DNA of 64,000 bases from Rhizobiaceae bacterium CPCC 101076 (GTDB lineage Bacteria > Pseudomonadota > Alphaproteobacteria > Rhizobiales > Methylopilaceae): the NCBI GenBank assembly GCA_003347645.1, contig QDFX01000003.1:216335-280334 (forward strand). Direction: 5' to 3'. The notes below the pieces were generated by a model, which did no database searches, had not been told where the DNA came from, and saw nothing but the letters and a program-made list of their open reading frames with translations. The position numbers were made by a program, and so were the translations under genes. Positions 38,431 through 47,487 of the stretch are shown here, one piece after another (position 1 is the first letter of the stretch; the number at the start of each line of letters is the position of its first letter).

Positions 38431-39495
38431 ATGCGCATTCTCACGACAGTCCTGTCGGCCCTGGCGCTCAATGCCATGGCCCTTGCCGCGCCCGCATTCT
38501 CGCAGACCGGCGCATCGATAGGCATCGCAATGCCGACCAAGGCTTCCGCCCGCTGGATCGACGACGGCAACAACATGGTCAAGGTGCTGCAGGAGCGCGG
38601 CTACAAGACCGACCTGCAATACGCAGAAGACGACATCCCGAACCAGCTCGCGCAGATCGAGAACATGGTGACCAAAGGTGCCAAGGTTCTGGTGATCGCC
38701 TCGATCGACGGCACCACTTTGTCGGACGCGCTGAAGCAGGCCGCCGACAAGGGCATCAAGGTCATCGCCTATGACAGGCTGATCCGCGACACACCGAACG
38801 TCGACTATTACGCGACCTTCGACAACTTCCAGGTGGGCGTGCTGCAGGCCGCATCGATCGTCGATGCGCTCGGCCTCAAGGACGGCAAGGGGCCGTTCAA
38901 CATCGAGCTGTTCGGCGGTTCGCCAGACGACAACAATGCCTACTTCTTCTACGACGGCGCGATGTCGGTCTTGCAGCCCTACATCGACCAGAAGAAGCTC
39001 GTCGTACGGAGCGGTCAGACCGGCATGCAGAAGGTGTCGACGCTCCGCTGGGACGGCGCGACCGCCCAGGCGCGCATGGATAACCTTCTCAGCGCCTTCT
39101 ACACCGATAAGCGCGTCGACGCCGTTCTGTCACCCTATGACGGCCTGTCGATCGGCATTCTGTCCTCGCTCAAGGGCGTCGGCTACGGCTCCGGCGACAT
39201 GAAGATGCCGATCGTCAGCGGTCAGGATGCGGAGGTCCCGTCGGTCAAATCCATGATCGCCGGCGAGCAATATTCGTCGATCTTCAAGGACACCCGCGAT
39301 CTCGCCAGGGTCACAGCCGACATGGTCGACGCGGTCCTCAGCGGCAAGGAGGTCAAGGTCAACGATACCAAGACCTACAACAACGGCGTCAAGGTCGTGC
39401 CTGCCTATCTCCTGAAACCGGTCGTGGTCGACAAGACCAACTGGGAACAGGTTCTGGTCGGCAGCGGCTACTACAAGAAAGAGCAGATCAACTAA
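38431..39495 (+). CDS. chvE: Multiple sugar-binding periplasmic protein ChvE
   Basis: A 354-residue binding protein; signal peptide [20 protein letters not shown] cleaved near FSQ. Mature start [20 protein letters not shown] and the segments [26 protein letters not shown] and [12 protein letters not shown] match ChvE, which binds D-galactose, L-arabinose, glucose and related sugars. Ribosome site GGAGGGA. Upstream genes oxidise exactly these sugars. In Agrobacterium ChvE also signals to VirA; no vir gene is seen here. Confidence 0.93.
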   Translation: MRILTTVLSALALNAMALAAPAFSQTGASIGIAMPTKASARWIDDGNNMVKVLQERGYKTDLQYAEDDIPNQLAQIENMVTKGAKVLVIASIDGTTLSDALKQAADKGIKVIAYDRLIRDTPNVDYYATFDNFQVGVLQAASIVDALGLKDGKGPFNIELFGGSPDDNNAYFFYDGAMSVLQPYIDQKKLVVRSGQTGMQKVSTLRWDGATAQARMDNLLSAFYTDKRVDAVLSPYDGLSIGILSSLKGVGYGSGDMKMPIVSGQDAEVPSVKSMIAGEQYSSIFKDTRDLARVTADMVDAVLSGKEVKVNDTKTYNNGVKVVPAYLLKPVVVDKTNWEQVLVGSGYYKKEQIN

Positions 39496-39511
39496 CGGCC
39501 ACCCGCGAGCG

Positions 39512-39536
39512 GCGGCCGCGTGAAATGCGCGGCCGC
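39512..39536 (+). promoter_or_regulatory. GC-rich stem-loop between chvE and gguA
   Basis: GCGGCCGCG and CGCGGCCGC form a perfect 9-bp stem with a 7-nt loop, 17 nt after the chvE stop. A T-tract is lacking. Probable mRNA-stability or attenuation element favouring ChvE over the membrane subunits. Confidence 0.65.
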
Positions 39537-39567
39537 GATCGTTCTATTAGGGATAGGGAATCCAGGG

Positions 39568-41100
39568 ATGGACGCGATCCTTGAGATGCGCGGTATCAGC
39601 AAGTCCTTCACCGGAGTGAAGGCGCTGAACGACGTCAATCTTTTTGTCCGCCCTGGCGAGATCCATGCGCTCGTCGGCGAGAACGGCGCCGGCAAATCCA
39701 CGCTCATGAAGGTGCTGAGCGGGGTCTACCCGCACGGCAGCTACGAAGGCGACATCGTCTATGAGGGCGAGGAGCGGCGCTTCCGCACCCTCAACGATTC
39801 CGAGGCGCTCGGCATCATCATCATCCACCAGGAATTGGCGCTGATCCCGCTGATGTCGATCGCGGAGAACATCTTCCTCGCCAACCCGCCATCCCGCTTC
39901 GGCATCATCGATCGTACGGAGGTTCATCGCCGCTCGAAGGAACTCCTGGCGAAGGTGGGGCTGGACGAGGCGCCCGATACGCTGATCACGAATATCGGAG
40001 TGGGCAAGCAGCAACTCGTCGAGATCGCCAAGGCGCTGTCGAAGAAGGTGCGCCTCCTGATCCTCGACGAGCCGACGGCCAGCCTCAACGAGCGCGACAG
40101 CCAGGCGCTTCTCGATCTCCTCGTGGAGTTTCGGCGGCAGGGTATTTCCTCGATCCTGATCTCGCACAAGCTGAACGAGATTTCCCGCGTCGCGGACCGG
40201 ATCACCGTTCTGCGCGACGGCCGCACCATCGGTATGCTCGATACCCATGAGGAGCCGGTCGAGGAGGATCGCATCATCCGGATGATGGTCGACCGCGACC
40301 TCGAGCACCGCTACCCGGAGCACACGCCGAAAATCGGCGAGACGATCCTCACCGTCGAAGACTGGTCGGTCTACCACCCGATCCACACCGATCGGCAGGT
40401 CATCAGGAATGTGAACTTCCATGTAAAGCGCGGCGAGATCGTCGGCGTTGCAGGACTGATGGGAGCCGGGCGAACCGAATTCGCGATGAGTCTGTTCGGC
40501 CATTCCTATGGCCGCAGGATCAGCGGCCGCGTTACGCTGGAGGGGCAGGAGATCGACGTCTCCACTGTGACCCGCGCGATCGATGCGGGTCTTGCCTACG
40601 TGACGGAGGATCGCAAGCAGCTCGGCCTGCTCCTCGAGGAGGATATCCGCAAGAACATCACGTTGGCGAACCTGGACGACGTATCCAATCGCAGCGTGCT
40701 CGACGACATTCGCGAGCTGACCGTTGCGAGCGATTATCGCAAGCGCATGCGCATTCGCAGCGCCGATGTGTATCAGGAGGCGGGCAAGCTCTCGGGCGGC
40801 AACCAGCAGAAGGTGGTGCTGTCGAAATGGCTGTTCACCGACCCCAAGGTGCTGATCCTCGATGAGCCGACCCGGGGCATTGATGTCGGCGCCAAATACG
40901 AGATCTACGCTATCATCAACGAACTGGCCGACAGCGGGCGCGGCGTGATCGTCATATCGTCGGAAATGCCGGAACTCCTCGGCATCTGCGACCGGATCTG
41001 CGTGATGGATCACGGCATGTTCGTCGGCGAGTTCGCGGCGGCCGAAGCCACGCAAGAAAAGATAATGCGCTCGATCATGCGCAAGGGAGGCCTGCAATGA
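39568..41100 (+). CDS. gguA: Sugar ABC transporter ATP-binding protein GguA
   Basis: A 510-residue tandem ATPase: N-half [34 protein letters not shown]-half [36 protein letters not shown] use the ATG at 39568, since the GTG at 39520 is buried in the hairpin. Follows chvE and overlaps gguB by ATGA, the gene order of the ChvE-GguAB importer. Confidence 0.93.
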   Translation: MDAILEMRGISKSFTGVKALNDVNLFVRPGEIHALVGENGAGKSTLMKVLSGVYPHGSYEGDIVYEGEERRFRTLNDSEALGIIIIHQELALIPLMSIAENIFLANPPSRFGIIDRTEVHRRSKELLAKVGLDEAPDTLITNIGVGKQQLVEIAKALSKKVRLLILDEPTASLNERDSQALLDLLVEFRRQGISSILISHKLNEISRVADRITVLRDGRTIGMLDTHEEPVEEDRIIRMMVDRDLEHRYPEHTPKIGETILTVEDWSVYHPIHTDRQVIRNVNFHVKRGEIVGVAGLMGAGRTEFAMSLFGHSYGRRISGRVTLEGQEIDVSTVTRAIDAGLAYVTEDRKQLGLLLEEDIRKNITLANLDDVSNRSVLDDIRELTVASDYRKRMRIRSADVYQEAGKLSGGNQQKVVLSKWLFTDPKVLILDEPTRGIDVGAKYEIYAIINELADSGRGVIVISSEMPELLGICDRICVMDHGMFVGEFAAAEATQEKIMRSIMRKGGLQ

Positions 41101-42284
41101 CGGACAAGACGGTCGCTCTCGACGAGCGCGCGCATGGCGGTCTGCTAAAGAATAATCTGCGCGAATACGGAATGCTGCTCTCGCTGTTCGCGATCATGGT
41201 GTTTTTCGAGATCGTGACCAACGGCACACTTCTGCGACCCCTCAACCTCACCAATCTCGTCCTGCAGAACAGCTACATCGTCATCATGGCGCTCGGCATG
41301 CTGCTGGTCATCGTGACCGGGCATATCGATCTGTCCGTGGGGTCGGTGGCCGGCTTCATCGGCGCGCTCGCGGCGGTGATGATCGTGCGCTACGAACTGC
41401 CGTTCGTGCCCGCGGCCCTTATCTGCCTCGCAGTCGGCGGACTGATCGGTGCGGCGCAAGGATACTGGGTCGCCTATTTCCGTATCCCTTCCTTCATCGT
41501 CACGCTGGCCGGAATGCTGGTATTCAAGGGGCTGTCGCTTGCGCTCCTCGGCGGTCAGTCGGTCGGTCCGTTCCCGGTCATGTTCCAGCGCCTGTCTTCG
41601 GGCTTCATCCCCGAATTGTTCCCGGGCGTAGGCGTACTCTATCCGACATCGATCCTGCTCGGCGCCTTGGTTGCGCTTGCGCTCGTCTACGTCAACTTCA
41701 AGACCCGGGCCCGGCAGCAACAGCACGGCCTCGACGTGGAGCCGCAGGGCGTTTTCATCCTCAAGAACGCGCTTCTCTGTGGCGTCCTCCTCTACTTCAC
41801 CTATCTGATCGCCTCGCACCGCGGTCTGCCGAATGTCCTCATCATCATGGCGGCCTTGATCGCGCTCTATTCCTTCGTCACCGGCCGCACGACGATCGGC
41901 CGGCAGATCTACGCGGTGGGCGGCAACGAGAAGGCGGCGAAGCTGTCGGGCATCATGACGGAGCGGCTGACCTTCCTGACTTTCGTCAACATGGGCGTGC
42001 TGGCGGCTTTGGCCGGCCTCGTCTTCGCGGCGCGGTTGAACACGGCGACGCCGAAGGCCGGCCTCGGCTTCGAGCTCGACGTCATCGCCGCCTGCTTCAT
42101 CGGCGGCGCCTCGGCCTATGGCGGCGTCGGCCGCGTCGGCGGCGCGGTGATCGGCGCGCTGATCATGGGTGTGATGAATAACGGCATGTCGATCATGGGT
42201 ATCGGTATCGACTATCAGCAGGTCATCAAGGGATTGGTTCTGCTCGGCGCGGTATGTCTCGACGTGTACAACAAGAGACGGTGA
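41097..42284 (+). CDS. gguB: Sugar ABC transporter permease GguB
   Basis: A 395-residue permease of XylH/GguB length with ten or more hydrophobic segments and a central basic loop ([12 protein letters not shown], residues ~196-207) typical of this branch. [18 protein letters not shown] and [11 protein letters not shown] are family marks. Completes the ChvE transporter. Confidence 0.92.
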   Translation: MTDKTVALDERAHGGLLKNNLREYGMLLSLFAIMVFFEIVTNGTLLRPLNLTNLVLQNSYIVIMALGMLLVIVTGHIDLSVGSVAGFIGALAAVMIVRYELPFVPAALICLAVGGLIGAAQGYWVAYFRIPSFIVTLAGMLVFKGLSLALLGGQSVGPFPVMFQRLSSGFIPELFPGVGVLYPTSILLGALVALALVYVNFKTRARQQQHGLDVEPQGVFILKNALLCGVLLYFTYLIASHRGLPNVLIIMAALIALYSFVTGRTTIGRQIYAVGGNEKAAKLSGIMTERLTFLTFVNMGVLAALAGLVFAARLNTATPKAGLGFELDVIAACFIGGASAYGGVGRVGGAVIGALIMGVMNNGMSIMGIGIDYQQVIKGLVLLGAVCLDVYNKRR

Positions 42285-42313
42285 CAGCCAGCGCGCTGGA
42301 GAGCGGCATCGGT

Positions 42314-42338
42314 GGGTAAAATTTCTTATTTTATACCC
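42314..42338. terminator. AT-rich stem at the convergent gguB / acyltransferase junction
   Basis: GGGTAAAAT and ATTTTATACCC pair around TTCTT with a two-base bulge. It spans the acyltransferase stop codon (TAA at 42331-42333) and lies 30 nt past the gguB stop. It could end both transcripts, though no clean T-tract follows on either side. Confidence 0.4.
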
Positions 42339-43458
42339 GGAGCCAGCCGCGAACGACGTTCGTCATAGGCTTTTCGGCGAATTGGTAGACGAGGAGGGCG
42401 AGGATTACCGCTGCTAGCACGGCCGAGATGACGAAGACTTCGAGGCCCATCGCCGTTGCGAGACCGCTATATGCAAACGCTTCGCGCAGGGCGCGGATAG
42501 CGAAGGGATGCACGAGGTAAAGCGCGTAAGAGGCATCGCCCAGCGCGGCCACGGGAAGTTCCACGGCGGACCATGTCGAAGAGAGAGGACCAAGAACTGC
42601 GGCGGCGACCAGCATCGCCGCGGGTACCCCATAGGCGAGGACCCGCGGCAGCATGAGAGCTCCGTCTGGCCGGGCGAGATCGAAGTGCAGAAGCAGCAGC
42701 GCGATGGCGGCAAGGCCGATGCGGCCGATTGGCTGCAGCGAGCAGCCTTTTTCCACCAGCAAAGCGATGGCCATGCCGAAAACGAATTCGAGCACGATCG
42801 GGTCGCTCCAGAACAAAATCGGCGCCGGCATGGCTTGCGAGAAGCGTCCGAACGCCACGAGGCCTAAAAGCATGACCGCGACGGCCAGAACCGCCCTTGG
42901 GCGCGGCAGCAGGAGGGCGCCCCCAAAAACGACGTAGAAGAACATTTCGTAGTTGAGCGTCCAACCGAGCGAATAAACCGGATGGATCACGCCGCTCGGC
43001 AGCGGGTAGGGGATGAACAGGTAGGATGTCAGTATCGCAGTCAGGCTCGGCGCATCCCGATTGAGCGCCGCTGGAATCAATTGGCCGAGAATGAGGTAGA
43101 CGGTGACGATAGCCCAATAGATCGGGACGACGCGCGCGATGCGACGTGCGAGAAAGATGCGTGGGCCGTCGGCGGTCGTAAACAGCTTCCGCGAAGTATG
43201 GACCATGATGAAGCCGGAGATGACGAAGAACACGTCCACACCGGCGGGCCAGGGCAGGAGATCACTGCCGTGATAGGCGCGGCCGAAGCGGGCAGCCAGC
43301 GCTTCGGCGTCGTATTGCGCATGGTAGAGGACGACCGCCAGCGCCGCGAAGGCCCGAAGGACCTGGACGAGCATCAGCTTGGATGAGGCCTGCCGGCCGA
43401 GGCGTGGAAGGCTCCATTTGTCTGCGGAAACCGTTTCGGCCCGAGAAACTGCTGTCAT
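42331..43458 (-). CDS. Acyltransferase 3 (OafA-like) membrane protein
   Basis: A 375-residue protein with about ten hydrophobic segments. The family marks are LRAFAALAVVLYHAQYDAEA (written as LRAFAALAVVLYHAQ), with the conserved His, and GVDVFFVISGFIMVHTS. It O-acylates sugars at the inner membrane. At the edge of the exopolysaccharide locus, it probably acetylates or succinylates the polymer or its repeat unit. Confidence 0.9.
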   Translation of the reverse strand: MTAVSRAETVSADKWSLPRLGRQASSKLMLVQVLRAFAALAVVLYHAQYDAEALAARFGRAYHGSDLLPWPAGVDVFFVISGFIMVHTSRKLFTTADGPRIFLARRIARVVPIYWAIVTVYLILGQLIPAALNRDAPSLTAILTSYLFIPYPLPSGVIHPVYSLGWTLNYEMFFYVVFGGALLLPRPRAVLAVAVMLLGLVAFGRFSQAMPAPILFWSDPIVLEFVFGMAIALLVEKGCSLQPIGRIGLAAIALLLLHFDLARPDGALMLPRVLAYGVPAAMLVAAAVLGPLSSTWSAVELPVAALGDASYALYLVHPFAIRALREAFAYSGLATAMGLEVFVISAVLAAVILALLVYQFAEKPMTNVVRGWLRV

Positions 43459-43547
43459 GTCGTCGTTCCGTCGTGCGTCGGCGCGCCGCTGGGCCAGCCA
43501 ATGTTATGAACCAGAAAGGGTGAGAGCGCGCGCGCCCGAATGGGCGC

Positions 43548-43563
43548 TACCTACGAGTGGGTA
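43548..43563. promoter_or_regulatory. Exopolysaccharide-locus palindrome, site A
   Basis: TACCTACGAGTGGGTA; with one base either side it gives CTACCTAC-GA-GTGGGTAG, a palindrome with a single mismatch. It lies 90 nt from the acyltransferase start and 107 nt from the beta-propeller start, in a divergent gap. It shares 13 of 16 bases with site C at 53489. Confidence 0.6.
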
Positions 43564-43669
43564 GGGTCGATCGCAGGACTATCATCACGATAATTGCCAA
43601 GATGCGATGGATCGCCGGAGCGGTCGTCCGCGGGTTGCCGGACTTCTGAAAGAGCCAGAGTGAGGACGC

Positions 43670-44911
43670 GTGAGCAAACTTCCCTCGTTGATCTCAAAGG
43701 GAGTTTTTGGCGCGGCTCTACTGCTGTTGGCCTTGGACGGCAGCACATCGGCGGATGACCGACTGGCAAATGCGCACATCCTGGTCGCGCCACCAATGGA
43801 TCGCCCAGCTTATCGTCAATCGGTCATAGATCCCGCGCTGGACACAAGTTTCACTCGGGTAACGGACCCGGGCCAGCGTATGAAGACAGGCATTGTCTGC
43901 CGCCAGGACTTCTGCAGACACCGGTATTCCAGCGCGCAGGCCTGGAACGCCGATCAGACGCTGCTGGCAATCTTCAAGGGCTGCAACGGAATCTGCTTCC
44001 TGGACGGTCAGAGCTACGAGCCCCTTTTCCATCGCCTCGTGGACGACGATTGCAAATGGCATCCCACGGACCCGGCACTCATGATCTGTGTACGCGCCAG
44101 CCAAGTCTACGCCTGGGAGCCCCGAACCAACGTCAGAACAATCGTCTACGTGGCAAGGGGTTACGCCAACATCCAGTTCGGCCCCAATAAGGGCAATCTA
44201 TCTCAGGACGGCAATCGGCTGGTGCTGCGCGCCACCACCCGGACAGGCGCGCTGGTCGCTTTCGCCTACGATATGATGGAAAAAAGAAAATATCCGGACA
44301 TTGAGCTCGCCGCGCTGCCAGGACTCAATGATTACTGCGGCATCTCGCCTAGCGGACGTTATATCCTCTGTTCGAGCACGAAGGACGATCAGTTCGACGT
44401 CGCATATATTCTGACTGTAGACGGCAAATTGGTGCAGAGCTGGACGGAACACCATCGTCCGGGACATGGTGACATGGCGATCGATGCCGACGGCAACGAC
44501 GTCTATGTGGGCATCAGCAAGGCTGATCCCGACAAATGGCACGTCATCAAACGCAGGTTGTCAGACGGCGTGATCACCGACCTGGTGCCCGCCGGCTATG
44601 GCGCGCATGTCTCGGCCCGCAACATCAACCGTCCAGGTTGGGTATTTGTGAGTTATGAGGGCACGTATGAGAAGATCGCCGGCGGCGTCGGCCGGGCACC
44701 ATTTTATCAGGAGGTCATCGCGCTCCGCATCGACGGGAGCGGCGAAATTCGACGCATCGGCCAGACGCGCAACGTTGTGGGAGACTACATCAGCGAAACG
44801 CACGCCTCGCCATCGCCGGATGGATCGCAGGTGATCTGGTCTAGCAACTGGGGCACCGCCGGCGGACCCGTGGCAGACTACGTCTCCCGCGTGTCCTGGC
44901 CGAAGGAGTAA
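43670..44911 (+). CDS. Secreted Cys-rich beta-propeller-like protein of unknown function
   Basis: A 413-residue exported protein: GTG start after GAGG, signal peptide MSKLPSLISKGVFGAALLLLA with cleavage near TSA. The body has repeated strands with WNADQTLLAIFKG, NLSQDGNRLVLRA, ISPSGRYILCSS and PSPDGSQVIWSS, reminiscent of TolB/WD40-like propeller blades. At least eight Cys occur, many in close pairs (CRQDFC, CNGIC), suggesting disulfides. I do not recognise an enzyme family. Its place in the exopolysaccharide locus suggests a periplasmic role in polymer binding or processing. Confidence 0.65.
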   Translation: MSKLPSLISKGVFGAALLLLALDGSTSADDRLANAHILVAPPMDRPAYRQSVIDPALDTSFTRVTDPGQRMKTGIVCRQDFCRHRYSSAQAWNADQTLLAIFKGCNGICFLDGQSYEPLFHRLVDDDCKWHPTDPALMICVRASQVYAWEPRTNVRTIVYVARGYANIQFGPNKGNLSQDGNRLVLRATTRTGALVAFAYDMMEKRKYPDIELAALPGLNDYCGISPSGRYILCSSTKDDQFDVAYILTVDGKLVQSWTEHHRPGHGDMAIDADGNDVYVGISKADPDKWHVIKRRLSDGVITDLVPAGYGAHVSARNINRPGWVFVSYEGTYEKIAGGVGRAPFYQEVIALRIDGSGEIRRIGQTRNVVGDYISETHASPSPDGSQVIWSSNWGTAGGPVADYVSRVSWPKE

Positions 44912-44988
44912 CTAAGACTGCGATGGCCGTATTGGACCGACGGGACCGGCAGCGCGGTCCGTTTTCGCGCTCCGGCGGAGCGGGAAAC

Positions 44989-46038
44989 TCAGGGAATATT
45001 CCGGACAATCCACGGTCCCAGCCGGTTTGCGAGCGCCACCGGCATTCTCTTCCAGCAGCGGATCGCGAGAGCATATTTCGGATTGCTGGGACTTAACTCC
45101 GGCAGCGTGGTTCCCGACGCCAGCCAATAGTACCAGAACAACGGACGCACCTCGGGATTCCATTGCATCTTGAAACGATAGGTTCCTGAATCGATCGAAC
45201 AGCGGCCGAGGTCCAGTTCCCGCGCGCCCATGCTGAATGCCCACTCGATTGCATTCCAGTAAAGAAACTCGTTCACCTGATGTGAGGCCTGCGCGTAGTC
45301 GGAGCAAATCCACGGCAGCTCGATCCTCTCGGCGCGACGAAGCGCTAGAGCGCCGGCAACTGCACGCCCCTCGCGGCGTACCAGAAGGATCACCGCGTCC
45401 TTCACCGACCGCAGGATATTTTGGAAGAAAACCGGGCTGTAAACCGGTGTTCCGAGATCGCGCATGTTCAGGCCGAAAACGCGGTAGAAGTCGCCGAGCG
45501 CTTCGCTACCTTCCACCGAGAATACGGCTCCGGATTTGGCGGCCTTTCTTATCTTACCGCGCAGGCGCGAGCTGAAGTCAGACCAAATCTTCTCTTGATT
45601 GGGACTGAGATTGACAACGAGCGCGGCCTTGTGTTGCCGCAGGGTCCATCCCGCGTCTGTCAGGTTAGCCGCCGCACGTGGTTGCCGAAGCTCGACGTGG
45701 CCCACCCCTCTCTTCACGGCGAGGTCCGCTGCAGCGGTTGCCAGCGCCGCCTCGCATTCCGGCGTGTCGGCCAGGATGCCGCCATAGTCCAGAAAGGGCA
45801 GCGATACGAAGAAGTGCCCGAACAACGGGCTTTGCATCTCGACAAGCGGAAGGACTCCGCGCACGCGACCGCTGTCCCGCGCCATCAAGTACCAGCTTCG
45901 GTGGCCAAACGTGCGCTGCGAAATCTCCCGCCATTCAAGCGCGTGATACTGCGAAGCGCCCGGAACGCTGTCGACATAGGCCTGCCACTCGTCGTCGCGG
46001 CCCGTCTGCGAAAGATCGACAACCTCGAGGTGCTGCAT
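44989..46038 (-). CDS. FemAB-like GNAT protein (exopolysaccharide/XrtA-associated type)
   Basis: A 349-residue double-GNAT protein of the FemAB type seen in exosortase/exopolysaccharide loci. Marks are WHALEWREISQRTFGHRSWYL-type N-terminus (here YHALEWREISQRTFGHRSWY), GVLPLVEM, SLPFLDYGGI and the C-terminal LDLGRCSIDSGTYRFKMQWN. It probably transfers an acyl or aminoacyl group. No exosortase gene lies in this window, so the family name does not prove a PEP-CTERM system here. Confidence 0.82.
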   Translation of the reverse strand: MQHLEVVDLSQTGRDDEWQAYVDSVPGASQYHALEWREISQRTFGHRSWYLMARDSGRVRGVLPLVEMQSPLFGHFFVSLPFLDYGGILADTPECEAALATAAADLAVKRGVGHVELRQPRAAANLTDAGWTLRQHKAALVVNLSPNQEKIWSDFSSRLRGKIRKAAKSGAVFSVEGSEALGDFYRVFGLNMRDLGTPVYSPVFFQNILRSVKDAVILLVRREGRAVAGALALRRAERIELPWICSDYAQASHQVNEFLYWNAIEWAFSMGARELDLGRCSIDSGTYRFKMQWNPEVRPLFWYYWLASGTTLPELSPSNPKYALAIRCWKRMPVALANRLGPWIVRNIP

Positions 46039-46186
46039 CTTCGATCGTCGCTCCGAATCGCCGGACCACCAGACTTGGATGTCGCCGCCGTTGTCCCAGT
46101 TCGCGAAGTTCAGTCAGCCCGCTGGATCGGGGAACATAATGCGCCGGTCTGCGCCTTAGACGAAACGCATCAAGGTGAGGGCCGCA

Positions 46187-46218
46187 TACCCACCCTTGGG
46201 TGTACCCCGTCAGGGTTA
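46187..46218. promoter_or_regulatory. Exopolysaccharide-locus palindrome, tandem site B
   Basis: TACCCACCCTTGGGTG (46187-46202) is followed at once by TACCCCGTCAGGGTTA (46203-46218). Both follow the TACCY-N5/6-GGGT pattern of sites A and C. They lie in the divergent gap between the FemAB-like and deacetylase genes, 73-104 nt before the latter. Confidence 0.5.
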
Positions 46219-46290
46219 CTCATGTGCCTTTCAGCTGCCGTGGTAGGGATAATTCTGCGTTCTGCATCCAGACGTTGAGTGGGCGGATCG

Positions 46291-47316
46291 ATGAAACAGG
46301 CTCAGGCGGCCGATCGCTCGACGTGTCCGCCCCATCGCGTTTTTGCGAGCTCCGAGAGCACCATGGCGCGCTACCAGAGCGGCTCCCCGGCGGTCGCAAA
46401 GAGTCGAGAGGTGAGGGGAACCTCCGCCGCGGGCCAAGGCAGGGCCGACGCTGGGAAAACCGCGCTCTCCATCGACGTTGAGGACTGGTTCCATGCCGCC
46501 AACCTGGCAGGCGTGATTCCACGGGAGGCATGGGACGAATGCGAACTGCGGGTGGAACGCAACACCATGCGGATGTTGGAAATACTCGATGCATCCAACG
46601 CCCGTGCAACTTTCTTCGTGCTGGGTTGGGTCGCCGAGCGATGCCCAAAGCTCGTCCGCACGATCGCTGAAGCGGGTCATGAGGTCGCGTGTCATGGGCA
46701 CGGTCACCAGCTCGTCTATTCGCTCCAGCCCAGCGAGTTTCGGGCCGACGTCTCTCGCGCCAAGCAATACCTCGAAGACCTGCTTGGCATGCCGGTGCGC
46801 GGCTATCGCGCGCCGTCCTTCTCCATAACGGACTGGGCCATCCCGATCTTGCAGGAGCTAGGCTTCGAGTACGACTCTTCGGTCGTACCGACGATTGCCC
46901 ATGACCGGTATGGCAAGCTGACGGGGGTGCATGCGGGCAGGCCGGTGACTTTGCTGCGCGACGGTTTCCATGAGGTGTCCATATCGTGCCTCCGGCTCGA
47001 CAAGCGCGGAATCCCGTGGGGTGGGGGCGGATACTTTCGGTTGGCTCCCTATGCGCTGTGGGTCCAGGGCATGCGCGCCATCCTGCGCTCCGGGCGACCT
47101 TACGTTTTTTACATCCATCCCTGGGAGATCGATGCAGGCCAGCCGCGCATTCCTGGAATGAAGGCCACCGAAGTGTTTCGCCATCGCGTCAATCTTGGCC
47201 GGTGCGAGGGGCGCTTCACGGCGCTTGCCGGCGCATTCCCATGGACCACGATCCACGACCTGATCAACGAAGGATACGCGGATCGTGATGCGACGCCGCG
47301 ACGTTCGGCAAGTTGA
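46291..47316 (+). CDS. Polysaccharide deacetylase, exopolysaccharide/XrtA-associated (DUF3473) type
   Basis: A 341-residue NodB-type deacetylase. Metal and catalytic segments: LSIDVEDWFH, HGHGHQLVYSL, YRAPSFSITDWA and FYIHPWEID, followed by a C-terminal DUF3473 tail. It removes N- or O-acetyl groups from a glycan. Start is uncertain: ATG 46291 is used, GTG 46279 and ATG 46363 are alternatives. No signal peptide. Confidence 0.85.
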   Translation: MKQAQAADRSTCPPHRVFASSESTMARYQSGSPAVAKSREVRGTSAAGQGRADAGKTALSIDVEDWFHAANLAGVIPREAWDECELRVERNTMRMLEILDASNARATFFVLGWVAERCPKLVRTIAEAGHEVACHGHGHQLVYSLQPSEFRADVSRAKQYLEDLLGMPVRGYRAPSFSITDWAIPILQELGFEYDSSVVPTIAHDRYGKLTGVHAGRPVTLLRDGFHEVSISCLRLDKRGIPWGGGGYFRLAPYALWVQGMRAILRSGRPYVFYIHPWEIDAGQPRIPGMKATEVFRHRVNLGRCEGRFTALAGAFPWTTIHDLINEGYADRDATPRRSAS

Positions 47317-47487
47317 TGCTGCAGGAGAGAGGTTTGGCGTAGGATCGAGGCGCCGGATGTGCGGGAGCACAATTTGAGCCAATCGATTGCGGCCGGATCA
47401 TGCTGAGCGTCTGATTTCGACGAGGCCGCCCTGATGCGCCACACGACCCCTCTACCAGCCTGCAGAAGAGCTAGCGTCGCCTGAACC

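Noticed and set aside
38431..39495. ChvE as evidence of an Agrobacterium virulence region
   Set aside because: ChvE is a general sugar-binding protein in many alphaproteobacteria, and no vir genes are present.
39520..39567. GTG start giving gguA 16 extra residues
   Set aside because: The GTG lies at the edge of the stem-loop 39512-39536, and family members start near the ATG at 39568.
39547..41097. 516-codon minus-strand frame opposite gguA
   Set aside because: Antisense shadow of an ATPase gene with all its motifs intact.
44989..47316. A PEP-CTERM/exosortase (XrtA) system
   Set aside because: FemAB-like and deacetylase genes are of the XrtA-associated type, but no exosortase or PEP-CTERM protein is seen in the window, so only an exopolysaccharide locus is claimed.
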